Below are positions 9,396-18,692 of a DNA stretch of 64,000 nt, one piece after another. Source of the DNA: Paenibacillus_E sp042676385 (lineage in GTDB: Bacteria; Bacillota; Bacilli; Paenibacillales; NBRC-103111); NCBI RefSeq assembly GCF_042676385.1, contig NZ_JBHTHA010000026.1:62001-126000 (forward strand). The letters run 5' to 3'. The notes beneath the pieces are model-generated. The model was not told the origin of the DNA and ran no database searches. It was given only the letters and a program-made list of their open reading frames with translations. Each line of letters begins with the position of its first letter. Positions within the stretch are counted from its first letter, which is position 1. A program made the translations under genes and the position numbers.

Positions 9396-11384
9396 TCATT
9401 TTTTCTTGCCTTTGCCATGCCCGTGCTCATTGCCTTTTTTCTCATTCTGCGCCTGTTCTAAAATGGAAGAAGCGTCAAAATCAGCCGATGCCGGAGCCGC
9501 TTGTATGTTCGGCATGTCAAAAGCAACGACAGGCGCCTGTGCCAACGCACGAGTCATCATTTCCCTGAACAGCACCGCCGGCACTGCACCGCCGGATGTG
9601 GTCAGATAGTGGGTGCGATCCGTCCGATCGTAACCCACCCATACCGCAGCCGTAAGCTCCGGCGTATAGCCTACGAACCAAGCATCTTTGGCGCTGCTGG
9701 TGCCGAGCCCTTTGAATTCATCCGTTCCGGGCAATTGTGTAGTCCCGGATTTGCCTGCCACCGGGCGGTTCATCGCCGCATTTTTACCCGTCCCGCCCGC
9801 TACTACCTGCTGCAGCATACCCGTCATGGTATAAGCCGTCTCCGGCTTCATGACTTGCACACCCTTCGTGCTAGCTTGAATTAGTACATGACCGTCGCCA
9901 GTCTCGATCTTCGTAATGGTATGTGCTTGATGCAAGATTCCTTTGGCGGCAAAGGTGCTGAACGCTTGCGCCATCTGGAGAGGCGATACGCCCTCCGAGA
10001 GCCCCCCGAGCGCAATACCCAGCTGTCGATCCTTAGCCGGCAGTGTAATCCCTAAGGATTGGACGAATTTGAGACCACTGTCGATACCCATCTCATGAAG
10101 CAGCCAGACAGCTGGAACGTTCCATGAAGAAGTAATCGCCTCCTGCATCGTCACCTGCCCTCGTGATTGATGATCCCAATCCGCTGGCTGGTAGCCGTCG
10201 ATATTGAGCGGACCATCGTAGAGAACCGAATAAGGGGTATAACCTTTTTCGAGTGCCGGTCCGTAGACAACAAGCGGTTTGAACGTGGAACCGGGCTGCC
10301 TTCTGAGCTGCGTAGCACGGCTAAACCCGCGAAAGACCCCGTCGCCGCGTCCTCCGGCAAGCGCACGAATGCCGCCCGTTTGCTGGTCCAGAATAACCGC
10401 ACCGCTCTGAATAAGCTGATCAGGCTTACTCTCCGGAAACAACTGATCATCGTTGTAAACATCGGTGACGGCCTGCTGAACCGAAGGATCCAGCTCCGTC
10501 GTAATCCGCAGCCCGCCCGTTAGCAGCTGCTCCTCCGTAAAGCCATATACATTAACGGCCTCTCGTATCACCGCGTCGACATACCCCGGATAGCGCCCCT
10601 TCAAGTCATCTTCCTTGCCGACTTTTACGACGCCAAGCGGGGCGGCCTTCGCCGTATCGTACGCCTGCTGCGTGATCTTCCCTTCATCGCGCATGAGCAA
10701 AAGGACGGTATTTCTCCTCTCGAGCGCCTGAGCCTCGTCCTGGAATGGCGAATACTTGCTTGGAGCCTTAGGCAGTGCTGCTAGAACCGCGGCCTCCTGC
10801 AAGGTTAAATCCTGAACGTTTTTGTTAAAATACGTTTTAGCGGCCCCCTGTACGCCCCAACTCCCCTCTCCGAAATAGATGCTGTTCAAATACATCTCCA
10901 GGATTTCATTTTTGCTGAAAGTCATATCGATTTTAATCGCGTATGCCGCTTCCTTCAGTTTACGCCCTATCGTTTTGTCCGCATTTAAGAACAGGTTGCG
11001 CGCCAACTGCTGCGTGATTGTACTGGCACCCTCCGAGTAACCGCCACGGACGACATCGCGCATCACTGCTCGGAGAATGGACTTCACATCGATACCCGAG
11101 TGCTCAAAAAATCTTCGATCTTCTACCGCCACGACAGCATCCGTCAATGCTTTGGGCATTTGCGACAGCTGTACGGGGTCTACCTTCGATGCGGACAATT
11201 GCGATGCCGGTTTGCCGAATTTATCCAACACGAGCGTTGCCTCGGGAAGCGGTTGATTCAGTTTGGACACGTCGAGCCCCCGGATGTATATGAACCCTGC
11301 CAAACTTAAAGCGCCGGTCCCAGCTAAGACCACTCCAATTAAAATCGTCCATAATTTGCGATTCTTCCAAAACCTCTTGCTCAT
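9396..11384 (-). CDS. Class A penicillin-binding protein (PBP1A family)
   Basis: A bifunctional peptidoglycan synthase of 662 residues, the usual size. It has one N-terminal membrane anchor (about 12-34), a GT51 glycosyltransferase domain (about 60-230: EDRRFFEHSG with catalytic Glu88, then GASTITQQLARN), and a transpeptidase domain (about 320-610) with the three penicillin-binding motifs: STFK, SSWN (SxN) and KSGT. The C-terminus is a short His/Gly/Lys-rich tail. It polymerises glycan strands and cross-links stem peptides outside the membrane. Transcribed alone, ending at the shared terminator. Confidence 0.95.
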   Translation of the reverse strand: MSKRFWKNRKLWTILIGVVLAGTGALSLAGFIYIRGLDVSKLNQPLPEATLVLDKFGKPASQLSASKVDPVQLSQMPKALTDAVVAVEDRRFFEHSGIDVKSILRAVMRDVVRGGYSEGASTITQQLARNLFLNADKTIGRKLKEAAYAIKIDMTFSKNEILEMYLNSIYFGEGSWGVQGAAKTYFNKNVQDLTLQEAAVLAALPKAPSKYSPFQDEAQALERRNTVLLLMRDEGKITQQAYDTAKAAPLGVVKVGKEDDLKGRYPGYVDAVIREAVNVYGFTEEQLLTGGLRITTELDPSVQQAVTDVYNDDQLFPESKPDQLIQSGAVILDQQTGGIRALAGGRGDGVFRGFSRATQLRRQPGSTFKPLVVYGPALEKGYTPYSVLYDGPLNIDGYQPADWDHQSRGQVTMQEAITSSWNVPAVWLLHEMGIDSGLKFVQSLGITLPAKDRQLGIALGGLSEGVSPLQMAQAFSTFAAKGILHQAHTITKIETGDGHVLIQASTKGVQVMKPETAYTMTGMLQQVVAGGTGKNAAMNRPVAGKSGTTQLPGTDEFKGLGTSSAKDAWFVGYTPELTAAVWVGYDRTDRTHYLTTSGGAVPAVLFREMMTRALAQAPVVAFDMPNIQAAPASADFDASSILEQAQNEKKGNEHGHGKGKKK

Positions 11385-11478
11385 CGTACCTCTCTCCTTT
11401 ATCGCTTATACATATTCGCAGCGTGTTAGCTGTAAGCGACGCTTAGGAAGATGGTAGTTAAAGCAAATTATTTCGGGC

Positions 11479-11631
11479 TTAGAGACCAATCAATCCTAAT
11501 AAACCCCACAGGGAGATTCGAGGTTTTCTTGCAAAGGACCGGGTCCATTCCCAGGCATCGCGGTCAATTTCTTTAAGTTGTTGATTGTGTTGTGCTATTT
11601 TTCCTTCGAGAAAATAAGGATGATTTGGCAT
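11479..11631 (-). CDS. Small hypothetical protein (50 aa)
   Basis: The ATG at 11631 follows AAAGGAGTG at good spacing. The peptide begins MPNHPYFLEGKI, continues as an amphipathic helix with an acidic/Trp-rich middle (DRDAWEWT), and ends in a hydrophobic segment (SLWGLLGLIGL) that could be a short membrane anchor. It lies between the PBP and WYL-regulator genes on the same strand. No family recognised. The remaining gap to 11705 contains only an inverted TCATACAAGG/CATTGTATGA-like sequence. Confidence 0.6.
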   Translation of the reverse strand: MPNHPYFLEGKIAQHNQQLKEIDRDAWEWTRSFARKPRISLWGLLGLIGL

Positions 11632-11704
11632 TGTTATGCACTCCTTTTTCATACAAGGTGTTTGTTTGACCTCATTGTATGAAAAAAAGTATGACAGCTG
11701 CGTG

Positions 11705-12616
11705 TCATACTTCTTCGTAACGTTTTAACATTTTTGCTATTTTAGTTTGAACAAGCTTCCTAAGCGTGAGCGGCTCCAGTACCTCCACATCTTCTCCAAA
11801 GCTTAGAACTGATGCTACTAACCAATCCACATCCGAAGGGTTGATGACCCTTATCGTCAGGCTCCCGTCCTCATTGTACCTTTTATCTTCGGCATAAAAG
11901 TAATCAAGCGCCCGTGCGAAGGAGCCGCCGGCAAAGTGCAGTACAGCATCTTCCATTTTTTCTTGCTGATTGTTTTCTACAGAAAGCTCACCCGGAGGCG
12001 TCGTGTGATTCCGATGAAAGATTTCCGGCAGAGCAACCAACTCCGTCATTCTCGAAAGCTTAAACATCCGGTAGTCTTGACGTGATCTGCAATACCCGTG
12101 CAAGAACCAGGCGTAATACTTAAACAGCAAGCTGACCGGCTCAACCGTTCGAAGACTTCTTTCATCCTTGCCATTCATGTAACCGAATCTTACGACATTT
12201 CGTGTGCTGATCGCTGACCGAAGCGTATACAAATCATCGTTATTGGCCCGCCAACTGCCTAAGTCCATGGTCAAGCTCTGCGAATGGGTATCGCGTTGAA
12301 TCGTTTGAAGCCTGTGAATCGTTTCTGTCGTTTTGTCATCTTTGAACACGGTAGCCGTACTGTGAAGCAAAGTGATTAACGATTCAATATCGTTAGAACC
12401 GAGCAAGCTTTTATCCATCTTGTATTCTTTGATGATGCCATAACCGCCATTGACGCCTTGATAAGATACGACAGGGATGCCAGCCGCACATATAGCCTCA
12501 ATATCGCGGTATATCGTCCTTTGCGAAACCTGATACTTCTCTGCAAGCTCCGATGCCGACAAAACCTCGTGATTTAACAACGCGTATGTAATGGAGATTA
12601 GCCGTTCTAGTTTCAT
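11705..12616 (-). CDS. YafY-type transcriptional regulator (HTH-WYL)
   Basis: A 303-residue protein with an N-terminal winged HTH (about 1-60: ASELAEKYQVSQRTIYRDI) and a WYL ligand-sensing domain (about 135-215, including YYAWFLHGYCR), then a C-terminal WCX-type extension. These proteins sense nucleic-acid or other ligands, and relatives (PafBC, CapW, BrxR) control DNA-damage and defence genes. The ATG at 12616 is preferred over 12628 because GGTGA lies just before it. A TATAAT box with a LexA-like operator lies about 45 bases upstream. No target gene is obvious beside it; the aldo/keto reductase upstream is on the same strand behind a terminator. Confidence 0.85.
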   Translation of the reverse strand: MKLERLISITYALLNHEVLSASELAEKYQVSQRTIYRDIEAICAAGIPVVSYQGVNGGYGIIKEYKMDKSLLGSNDIESLITLLHSTATVFKDDKTTETIHRLQTIQRDTHSQSLTMDLGSWRANNDDLYTLRSAISTRNVVRFGYMNGKDERSLRTVEPVSLLFKYYAWFLHGYCRSRQDYRMFKLSRMTELVALPEIFHRNHTTPPGELSVENNQQEKMEDAVLHFAGGSFARALDYFYAEDKRYNEDGSLTIRVINPSDVDWLVASVLSFGEDVEVLEPLTLRKLVQTKIAKMLKRYEEV

Positions 12617-12659
12617 AATGATCACCATTCATTAAGATATATGAATTTCATTCATTTCA

Positions 12660-12681
12660 CGAACATACGTTCATTATAGCA
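12660..12681 (-). promoter_or_regulatory. Extended -10 promoter overlapped by a LexA/DinR-like box
   Basis: On the minus strand TGCTATAAT (extended -10, TATAAT at 12673-12678) is directly followed by TGAACGTATGTTCG (12660-12673). Read on plus, CGAACATACGTTCA matches the Bacillus DinR/LexA consensus CGAACRNRYGTTYC at 13 of 14 positions. The placement over the expected start of transcription fits a repressor site for the WYL regulator gene. Confidence 0.6.
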
Positions 12682-12682
12682 C

Positions 12683-12726
12683 AAAAAAAACGCGTCAAAT
12701 CCGAAAATGGATCAGACACGTTTTTT
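12683..12726 (-). terminator. Terminator of the aldo/keto reductase gene
   Basis: The A-run plus CGCGTC (12683-12696) pairs with GACACG plus a T-run (12715-12726), with one mismatch; read leftward it ends in a run of T. It starts 3 bases after the stop codon at 12729. Confidence 0.7.
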
Positions 12727-12728
12727 AT

Positions 12729-13607
12729 TTATGCAATCGATGTCGGTGCATCGAAAATAGTTGTATACCCGCTAATGGAGCTCAGGATGCGTGCCGCTTC
12801 TTCGTCGCTCATCGAACCATAACGCTGAACGGCATCGACGATTTTGGGGAACAAATGAATGTCTCCCGCGCTGGCAAAACCGCTGACCCCGGGGAAGGAT
12901 AGTACAAAATGCACACAGGCATCAATGACTTCCTGCTGGTCGAAGGGCTCATACCAAGTTGCGTAAGGCCGGCTCTGCCCTTCTGTCCACGGGGCTTTCG
13001 CAATGGCTTTGATTACGCGTACGGCGGCCGATTGCCGATTAGCCTCTTCCATCAAAGCATCGAATGCCTCACGGTACTCAGGCAGACTGTACATGTAATA
13101 GTTGAGAGGTAGCAGCACAGTGGCAAACGGAAACCGGCGAAGTGCTTCCAGATGAACGACCGGCGCCTGATGTCCATGGCCTGTAATGCCGATTTCTTTA
13201 ACAATCCCTTCAGCTTTTGCTTCTACTGCGGCTTCCAAAGCGCCGCCTTTTTCCGTGCAGCGGTCTAATTCATCCAATGAACCCACCGCATGAAGTTGAA
13301 GAAGATCAACCGAGTCCACCTGCATACGCTCTAATGAGCGGTAGATCTCTTCTTTCGCTTCCTTCTTGGTGCGCTGCCCTGTCTTTGTCGCCAAGAAAAT
13401 GTCATTACGCACCCGGCTAATAGCCGGTCCCATGCGCAGCTCCGCATCCCCGTAACTGGCTGCCGTATCAAAATGGTTAACGCCATGCTGCAAGGCATAA
13501 GTAATGGATGCATCCGCTTCTTCCTGGGTGACGTTCCCTAGGCTTGCGGCCCCGAACATTAAAACAGAGCTCTCGTAACCCAAACGACCGATCGTTCTTT
13601 TCAGCAT
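12729..13607 (-). CDS. Aldo/keto reductase
   Basis: A 292-residue NADPH-dependent oxidoreductase of the AKR superfamily. The ATG at 13607 is chosen for its AAGGAGG ribosome binding site; the frame extends further upstream without one. Visible are the beta-1 strand LGYESSVLMFGAASLG, the catalytic Asp and Tyr in HFDTAASYGDAE, the catalytic Lys in ATKTGQR, and LLQLHAVG with GITGHG later. The C-terminal NADP-binding region is shorter than in many AKRs. Substrate unknown. A weaker cre-like sequence lies at 13684-13697 in front. Confidence 0.88.
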   Translation of the reverse strand: MLKRTIGRLGYESSVLMFGAASLGNVTQEEADASITYALQHGVNHFDTAASYGDAELRMGPAISRVRNDIFLATKTGQRTKKEAKEEIYRSLERMQVDSVDLLQLHAVGSLDELDRCTEKGGALEAAVEAKAEGIVKEIGITGHGHQAPVVHLEALRRFPFATVLLPLNYYMYSLPEYREAFDALMEEANRQSAAVRVIKAIAKAPWTEGQSRPYATWYEPFDQQEVIDACVHFVLSFPGVSGFASAGDIHLFPKIVDAVQRYGSMSDEEAARILSSISGYTTIFDAPTSIA

Positions 13608-13683
13608 GGGTGAAACGCCTCCTTCACTATTCTTACAAAGACGAACCAAAATCACGTTCATTATATCAAATGGCCGATCCATA

Positions 13684-13697
13684 CGTAAGTGCTTTCA
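13684..13697 (-). promoter_or_regulatory. Weak cre-like sequence upstream of the aldo/keto reductase
   Basis: CGTAAGTGCTTTCA agrees with the cre consensus at 12 of 14 positions and lies 77 bases before the start codon. Suggestive only. Confidence 0.25.
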
Positions 13698-13707
13698 TAT
13701 GGTTAAG

Positions 13708-14514
13708 TTACTCACCATAATGATCCTTGATATAGGTTATAAGCGTTCCTATCAGTTGTCCTTTGAAAGCGTCAGAAACTGATTGACCCGTTGGATTTGA
13801 ATAATGGTAAGCTTTCATTTCCTCATCATAAGAGAACCCTTTTTCTGTTAAAAAATCATGAAGTTCGCTGGGAAATTGGTCTGATCCTATTTTTTCAATC
13901 AAATACAATGTAGCACAAACTTTTAAATCTACGTCACCCCTTCCAGTGTAGAGAACAAATATGTCAGTATCGTTACGTGATATCCATTGCCCTTTTGAAA
14001 AGATAGATAATCTGGCTTTATCCAGCGAAGCGATTCCATCTAGATTTACACCAAATATCCCATTAATCATATTTCTAATTTGCGATCCTGTTATCTGTTC
14101 GCCATAGGAATGTAGGTATCTATCCATAACTTCTACTTTTGTCATTGCCATGATTTGAGGATCGAGCTCAGTTGAAGCAGGGTTATCATTTTGGGTTTCT
14201 CTAACACGCTCCATGATATCAAGGGGATATGTCGTTAGTAGGCTGCCTTCACCATTTGCGGAAATTGTATCTAAGTTGATTCGATAAATATCGTTTATCA
14301 CTTTCCTAATCTCACTGCCTTTTAATTTCTTCTGACTGGAAATAAGATATCTATCCATAACCTCGACCTTGGACATATCCTTAATTCGACAGTCCAATTG
14401 TGTAGAATGGGGTTCTACACCGATACTCATTCTGATTGCCTCCATAATTTGATGAGGATATTTTGTTGTTTGCAGTTCACATAATGAACCCTGTTGACCT
14501 TCAATTTTGGACAT
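13708..14514 (-). CDS. Unknown protein with two tandem ~66-residue repeats
   Basis: A 268-residue soluble protein. Residues about 20-85 and 97-161 are clear duplicates. Each has an IME-helix, STxLD, then KVEVMDRYL, a Gly and an IR-helix, and ends in INxIxxxNLDxI. The C-terminal part (about 165-268) is different and ends FKGQLIGTLITYIKDHYG. The ATG at 14514 follows AAAGGAGG. The family is not one I can name. It lies just downstream of the TPP-enzyme gene but behind a strong terminator, so it is probably expressed separately. Confidence 0.7.
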   Translation of the reverse strand: MSKIEGQQGSLCELQTTKYPHQIMEAIRMSIGVEPHSTQLDCRIKDMSKVEVMDRYLISSQKKLKGSEIRKVINDIYRINLDTISANGEGSLLTTYPLDIMERVRETQNDNPASTELDPQIMAMTKVEVMDRYLHSYGEQITGSQIRNMINGIFGVNLDGIASLDKARLSIFSKGQWISRNDTDIFVLYTGRGDVDLKVCATLYLIEKIGSDQFPSELHDFLTEKGFSYDEEMKAYHYSNPTGQSVSDAFKGQLIGTLITYIKDHYGE

Positions 14515-14550
14515 TTTTCGTTAACCTCCTTTTATCCAATAGCCTATGAC

Positions 14551-14581
14551 AAAACCCCATCCGAATGAATGATGGGGTTTT
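14551..14581 (-). terminator. Terminator of the TPP-enzyme operon
   Basis: A perfect 11-bp stem AAAACCCCATC / GATGGGGTTTT with a 9-base loop, located 8 bases beyond the stop codon at 14590. Confidence 0.9.
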
Positions 14582-14589
14582 CCTCAATG

Positions 14590-16233
14590 TTAATCCAAGC
14601 TAAGCAATCTCGTAAGAATAGGCGGAATTTCTAACGGATCAACCATAACTTCAATGACCGTTGCCGTTTTCGATTGTAAGGCTGCCTGAACAGCGTTCCT
14701 GATGTCCGTCTCATTTTCACAACGATATGCTGAAGCACCCATGGATAAAGCAAATAGACTGACATCCAGCGGCCGTTCATACACAGCGCCGACAGATCGC
14801 CCCGTATTGTAAGACATTCCTTTATCGACCATATCTAATCGCCCGTTATTCAGAACGAAGAAAATGACTGGCGCCCCATGATTCACGGCTGTAGAAATCT
14901 CCGTCCCATGCATCATGATGCAGCCGTCTCCGGTTACGCATACAACAGGTCGGCTGGGATCCGCAATTTTCGCACCAATGGAATAACCGATCGCTGCGCC
15001 CATGGCAATGAACACTTCGTCAAAATAGAACGTTCCGGGCTCGATGATCTCAAAATTTTGTACGGCATGAAACGAATGGCTGCCCGCATCTCCGAACAGA
15101 ACAGCTTCCTTAGGAAGCGCAGCGCGCAAGCTTCTGAAGGCTGTTCCCGCTGTCAAAACGGTTTCCGTTTGCGCCGACGTTGCCGCCGCCTCTTCAAGAG
15201 CCATTAACGGTGCGTGCTGTCTGGCCGTGGCACCGCTCTTTTTGACTAATTGGCTAAGGTTGTAATGAATGTCACCAAGAATGACTCGCGTCGGCGCTTG
15301 GATCGTTTTGCCTGCGAATGTGAGGTCGTACTCAAACTGCAGCACCTTGTCGGGTTCCATATCGGCCGTAAAGCCGGATAGCTGCATGTCGCACAGCTTA
15401 CTTCCGACGACGATCATCAGATCGATACCGGATTTCATGTAAGCCGTCACTTGTTTGGAACCGCCTAGACCATATCCACCTAGATAAAGCGGGTGCTTGG
15501 TCGGAAATGCACCTTTGCCTCCCGGCGTCGTAACAACAGGGATTCCCCAATGCTCGGCAATGGTCCGTAGTTCGGCATATACATCCGACATGACGGCGCC
15601 TTTTCCAAGGAAAAGGACCGGTTTCTTCGCCTCGTCGAGCATAGCGATCGCTTTATCGATATCACGTGATACGACGGGAGAGATGTGGTCGGGCAGCGGA
15701 AGATAAAACGACTCCACTTCCTCCATTAGCACATCAAAGGGGATGCACAGATGGACGGGACCTTTTTCACCTGCGTACGCTTTTTCCAGGGCATGTTTGA
15801 GATAAAGAGGAAGCAGGTCACCCCGCTCAATACGAGCGCTGAATAGAGTCACGGGTTCAAACATTTTAACCAGATCCGTGCCGAATTGGCTGGAATCCTG
15901 GCTCAAGGCCCGGCCTGTGTCTTTCATTGAAGGTTGTCCGGTAATGAACAACACCGGCAATTGGAACTCTTTGGCCTGCCCGGCCGCCGTGATCAGATTC
16001 GTCCCGCCAGGGCCTGACGTACCGATGGCTATGCCCATCGTTTTCTTTGCGAGCGCATAACCGGAGGCCTCGAACCCGCAACCGGTTTCGTGACGGCCCA
16101 GCACGTATTCAATTTCGTGGTTTTCCAACTCCAGCATTAGCGGAGAAATCGACTTGCCGGGAATACCGAATACATGCGTGACTCCCCAGTTTTTAAAATG
16201 CTCAACCAGTATGGTATAGACTCTCTTTTTCAT
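14590..16233 (-). CDS. Thiamine-pyrophosphate enzyme (acetolactate synthase/2-oxo acid decarboxylase-like)
   Basis: A 547-residue TPP enzyme with the three classic domains. The N-terminal PYR domain has the activating Glu in GRHETGCGFEASGYA near residue 50. The central domain spans about 190-330. The C-terminal PP domain carries the TPP/Mg motif GDGCIMMHGTEIS through to FFVLNN. It lacks features that would fix the substrate; acetolactate synthase, pyruvate oxidase and other 2-oxo acid decarboxylases share this fold. Its start lies 10 bases after the stop of the GGDEF-EAL gene, so the two are cotranscribed. Confidence 0.85.
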   Translation of the reverse strand: MKKRVYTILVEHFKNWGVTHVFGIPGKSISPLMLELENHEIEYVLGRHETGCGFEASGYALAKKTMGIAIGTSGPGGTNLITAAGQAKEFQLPVLFITGQPSMKDTGRALSQDSSQFGTDLVKMFEPVTLFSARIERGDLLPLYLKHALEKAYAGEKGPVHLCIPFDVLMEEVESFYLPLPDHISPVVSRDIDKAIAMLDEAKKPVLFLGKGAVMSDVYAELRTIAEHWGIPVVTTPGGKGAFPTKHPLYLGGYGLGGSKQVTAYMKSGIDLMIVVGSKLCDMQLSGFTADMEPDKVLQFEYDLTFAGKTIQAPTRVILGDIHYNLSQLVKKSGATARQHAPLMALEEAAATSAQTETVLTAGTAFRSLRAALPKEAVLFGDAGSHSFHAVQNFEIIEPGTFYFDEVFIAMGAAIGYSIGAKIADPSRPVVCVTGDGCIMMHGTEISTAVNHGAPVIFFVLNNGRLDMVDKGMSYNTGRSVGAVYERPLDVSLFALSMGASAYRCENETDIRNAVQAALQSKTATVIEVMVDPLEIPPILTRLLSLD

Positions 16234-16243
16234 CTTTTCACCT

Positions 16244-18484
16244 TTACGAATTAGTTTTCATGGCCGTTGTTTTCGTGAATAACTGTTCAATTTGATCTGC
16301 AGGTAAAGGCCGATGATAGTAAAAACCTTGCACTTCGCGGCAATTCTGGCTTTGCAAAAAGTCCAATTGATCCCTCGTCTCGACCCCTTCGGCGATGACA
16401 TCAATCCCGAGCTTATGTGCCATGGCTATAATCGTAGCCACGATATCCGCATCATTCGTATCCGTCATAATGTCACGGACGAAGGACTGGTCAATCTTCA
16501 GCCGGTCAATCGAAAACAATTTCAAATAGTAGAGATTGCTATATCCTGTTCCAAAATCATCGATACAAATCTGTATGCCTAATTCTTTCAGCTTCCCTAG
16601 CACTTCAATCGCAATCTCAACATTCATTGTCATTGACTCTGTAATTTCCAGCTCCAGGTATTGCGGATCCAGTTGGGTGTCTAACAGAATTTCTTTGACG
16701 GTGTCGACCAAATTGTGCTTTGAAAATTGGCGAGAGGAAAGATTGACCGATACCTTGGTAGGTACGAACCCCTTATCTTTCCATATCTGATTTTGTCGGC
16801 ACGCGGTTCTCAGTACCCATTCCCCAAGTGGAACGATGAGCCCTGTTTCTTCCGCAATCGGGATGAATTTGCCAGGAGGGACTAGGCCGAGGGTTGGGTG
16901 ATTCCAACGAACTAGCGCTTCGGTACCGATGACTTCTCCTGTTCGAATATCGATTTGAGGTTGGTAATATAGCACAAACTCCTCTAGCTGAAGGGCTTTG
17001 CGGATGGAATTTTCGAGTGTAAGGCGTTCAAGGCCGCCGCTATTCTGGGTAGGCTTGAAGATGCTGTAGTTGTTCTTGCCTTCGTCTTTGGCTCGGTAGA
17101 GGGCGATGTCGGCGTTTTTCATCAAGGTTTCAGCATTCAAGCCATCATGAGGATAGAAGGCAATTCCTATGCTGGCTGTAATGTAGAACTCGTATCCATC
17201 TACAGCAAACGGTTTCTCAAACGCTTGAATGATTTGTTCCGCCACATGAATGGCGTCCATATGTTGGGTAATCTCCTTCAAGACGATCGTGAATTCGTCC
17301 CCACCCATTCTGGATACCAGTTGGTTAGGGGCATGACAGCATATCTTTAGACGGTCAGCTACAAGCTTAAGCAGCACGTCCCCATTGTTATGACCTAAGG
17401 TATCATTGATTTTCTTGAAACTATCCAGATCCAGAAACATGATCGCAAAGATACAGTTTTCGTTCGCACCATGCTTCAGCAATTCCGCGACATGCCCCGC
17501 GAAAAATCTTCGATTCGGCAATCCAGTTAGATCATCATGATAGGCCAGATAGTTGATTTGCTTCTGTGTATGATAACGTTCCGTGATATCCCGAAATTGT
17601 GCGAATGCGCCCATAATCTGCATATTCTCATCGTGTATGGGAAAAGCGTCAAACAGGCATACAAGCTCATCTTGTCCCTCTTTGGGCGGCAGCATCAATT
17701 CCATATCTTCGTATTCTTTTCCCGTATGCAAAACTTCGCTGATGAACCGTTTGGTATTCATATCGCGGATCGGTTTGAAAATCACATCATGCTTCTTGGA
17801 GCCCGTTATGATTTCGGCAAATTTATTAAACTCGGTTATGACGCCCTCGCGGTCCGTAATAATGATACCGTTGCGAGTCGTCTCGATGACCACTTGATTC
17901 AAAATATGTAATCTTCGGTTTTGTTTTTTCAGAAGCAACTCTCTCTCGATAGAATCTACGACCGTGCTGAGCATCGCCAGCAAAAAAGGATTATGCTGAT
18001 CGATGGTCGTCATAATCGTTATCGTACCGAGCAAATTGGATATATCCGTATATTGGAATGGGACCGAATAACATGCGGAGGATGTGAGAAATTGATAATA
18101 ATGATCTTCTCCGACAAGTTGAAACGCATATCTGTGTTCAAGAGCCAGATTAATGCTGTTCGTTCCTGCTTCATGTTCATTGAACACGAGACCGACCTGA
18201 ATTCCGGATTCGTTGACTACACTTTTAATCGCTTCGTCTCCCGCCATCTCCAGGATACAGCCCTTCTCGTCCGAAATCATGATAAGCAGCGGAATCCCCT
18301 TCATGAGTTCCAGCAATTTATGGACGAAAAAGTTGATGACGGACAATATCTCTTCATAATCCCCCCGTTTTTGATTCAGTTCGGTTTCTGATAAAAAGGT
18401 GGAAAAGGAGGGGATTGCGTAAGGATCAATACCTAGCTTTTCACATCTCCACTTTGATTCTGAGATCCAAGTTTCTTTATTCAT
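16244..18484 (-). CDS. GAF-PAS-GGDEF-EAL cyclic-di-GMP signalling protein
   Basis: A 746-residue soluble protein with no membrane segment. The N-terminal part (about 1-185) is GAF-like and contains HEAGTNSINLAL, a motif typical of the sensory region of AcoR-type sigma-54 activators. A PAS domain follows (about 195-310), then GGDEF (about 315-475, intact signature MGGDEF) and EAL (about 490-735, TEALVRWNHP with intact EAL and the later DDFGTGYSN). Both catalytic signatures look active. AAGGGGG precedes the ATG. It is the first gene of a two-gene operon with a TPP enzyme, which suggests its sensory domain might respond to a related metabolite. Confidence 0.92.
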   Translation of the reverse strand: MNKETWISESKWRCEKLGIDPYAIPSFSTFLSETELNQKRGDYEEILSVINFFVHKLLELMKGIPLLIMISDEKGCILEMAGDEAIKSVVNESGIQVGLVFNEHEAGTNSINLALEHRYAFQLVGEDHYYQFLTSSACYSVPFQYTDISNLLGTITIMTTIDQHNPFLLAMLSTVVDSIERELLLKKQNRRLHILNQVVIETTRNGIIITDREGVITEFNKFAEIITGSKKHDVIFKPIRDMNTKRFISEVLHTGKEYEDMELMLPPKEGQDELVCLFDAFPIHDENMQIMGAFAQFRDITERYHTQKQINYLAYHDDLTGLPNRRFFAGHVAELLKHGANENCIFAIMFLDLDSFKKINDTLGHNNGDVLLKLVADRLKICCHAPNQLVSRMGGDEFTIVLKEITQHMDAIHVAEQIIQAFEKPFAVDGYEFYITASIGIAFYPHDGLNAETLMKNADIALYRAKDEGKNNYSIFKPTQNSGGLERLTLENSIRKALQLEEFVLYYQPQIDIRTGEVIGTEALVRWNHPTLGLVPPGKFIPIAEETGLIVPLGEWVLRTACRQNQIWKDKGFVPTKVSVNLSSRQFSKHNLVDTVKEILLDTQLDPQYLELEITESMTMNVEIAIEVLGKLKELGIQICIDDFGTGYSNLYYLKLFSIDRLKIDQSFVRDIMTDTNDADIVATIIAMAHKLGIDVIAEGVETRDQLDFLQSQNCREVQGFYYHRPLPADQIEQLFTKTTAMKTNS

Positions 18485-18692
18485 CTAATCCCCCTTCTCA
18501 ACTATGAAAGAGTGCAGAAATTAATAAAATTCCATTTAGAAAAACAGGTATTCTATCTCTTCTTTCCCATTATGTCAACGAATATCAAATTTTGTCAATT
18601 CATTTCTTGGCAATTACAGGTAACCAAAGGAACTAGTCAAAAGTCCACGCATTAGGGCACATATAGTATCTATGGGCTATTCATGAACAAAA

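Noticed and set aside
12321..12340. Cre-like or LexA-like matches inside coding regions, for example near 2263
   Set aside because: Short partial matches within genes with no promoter context; expected by chance.
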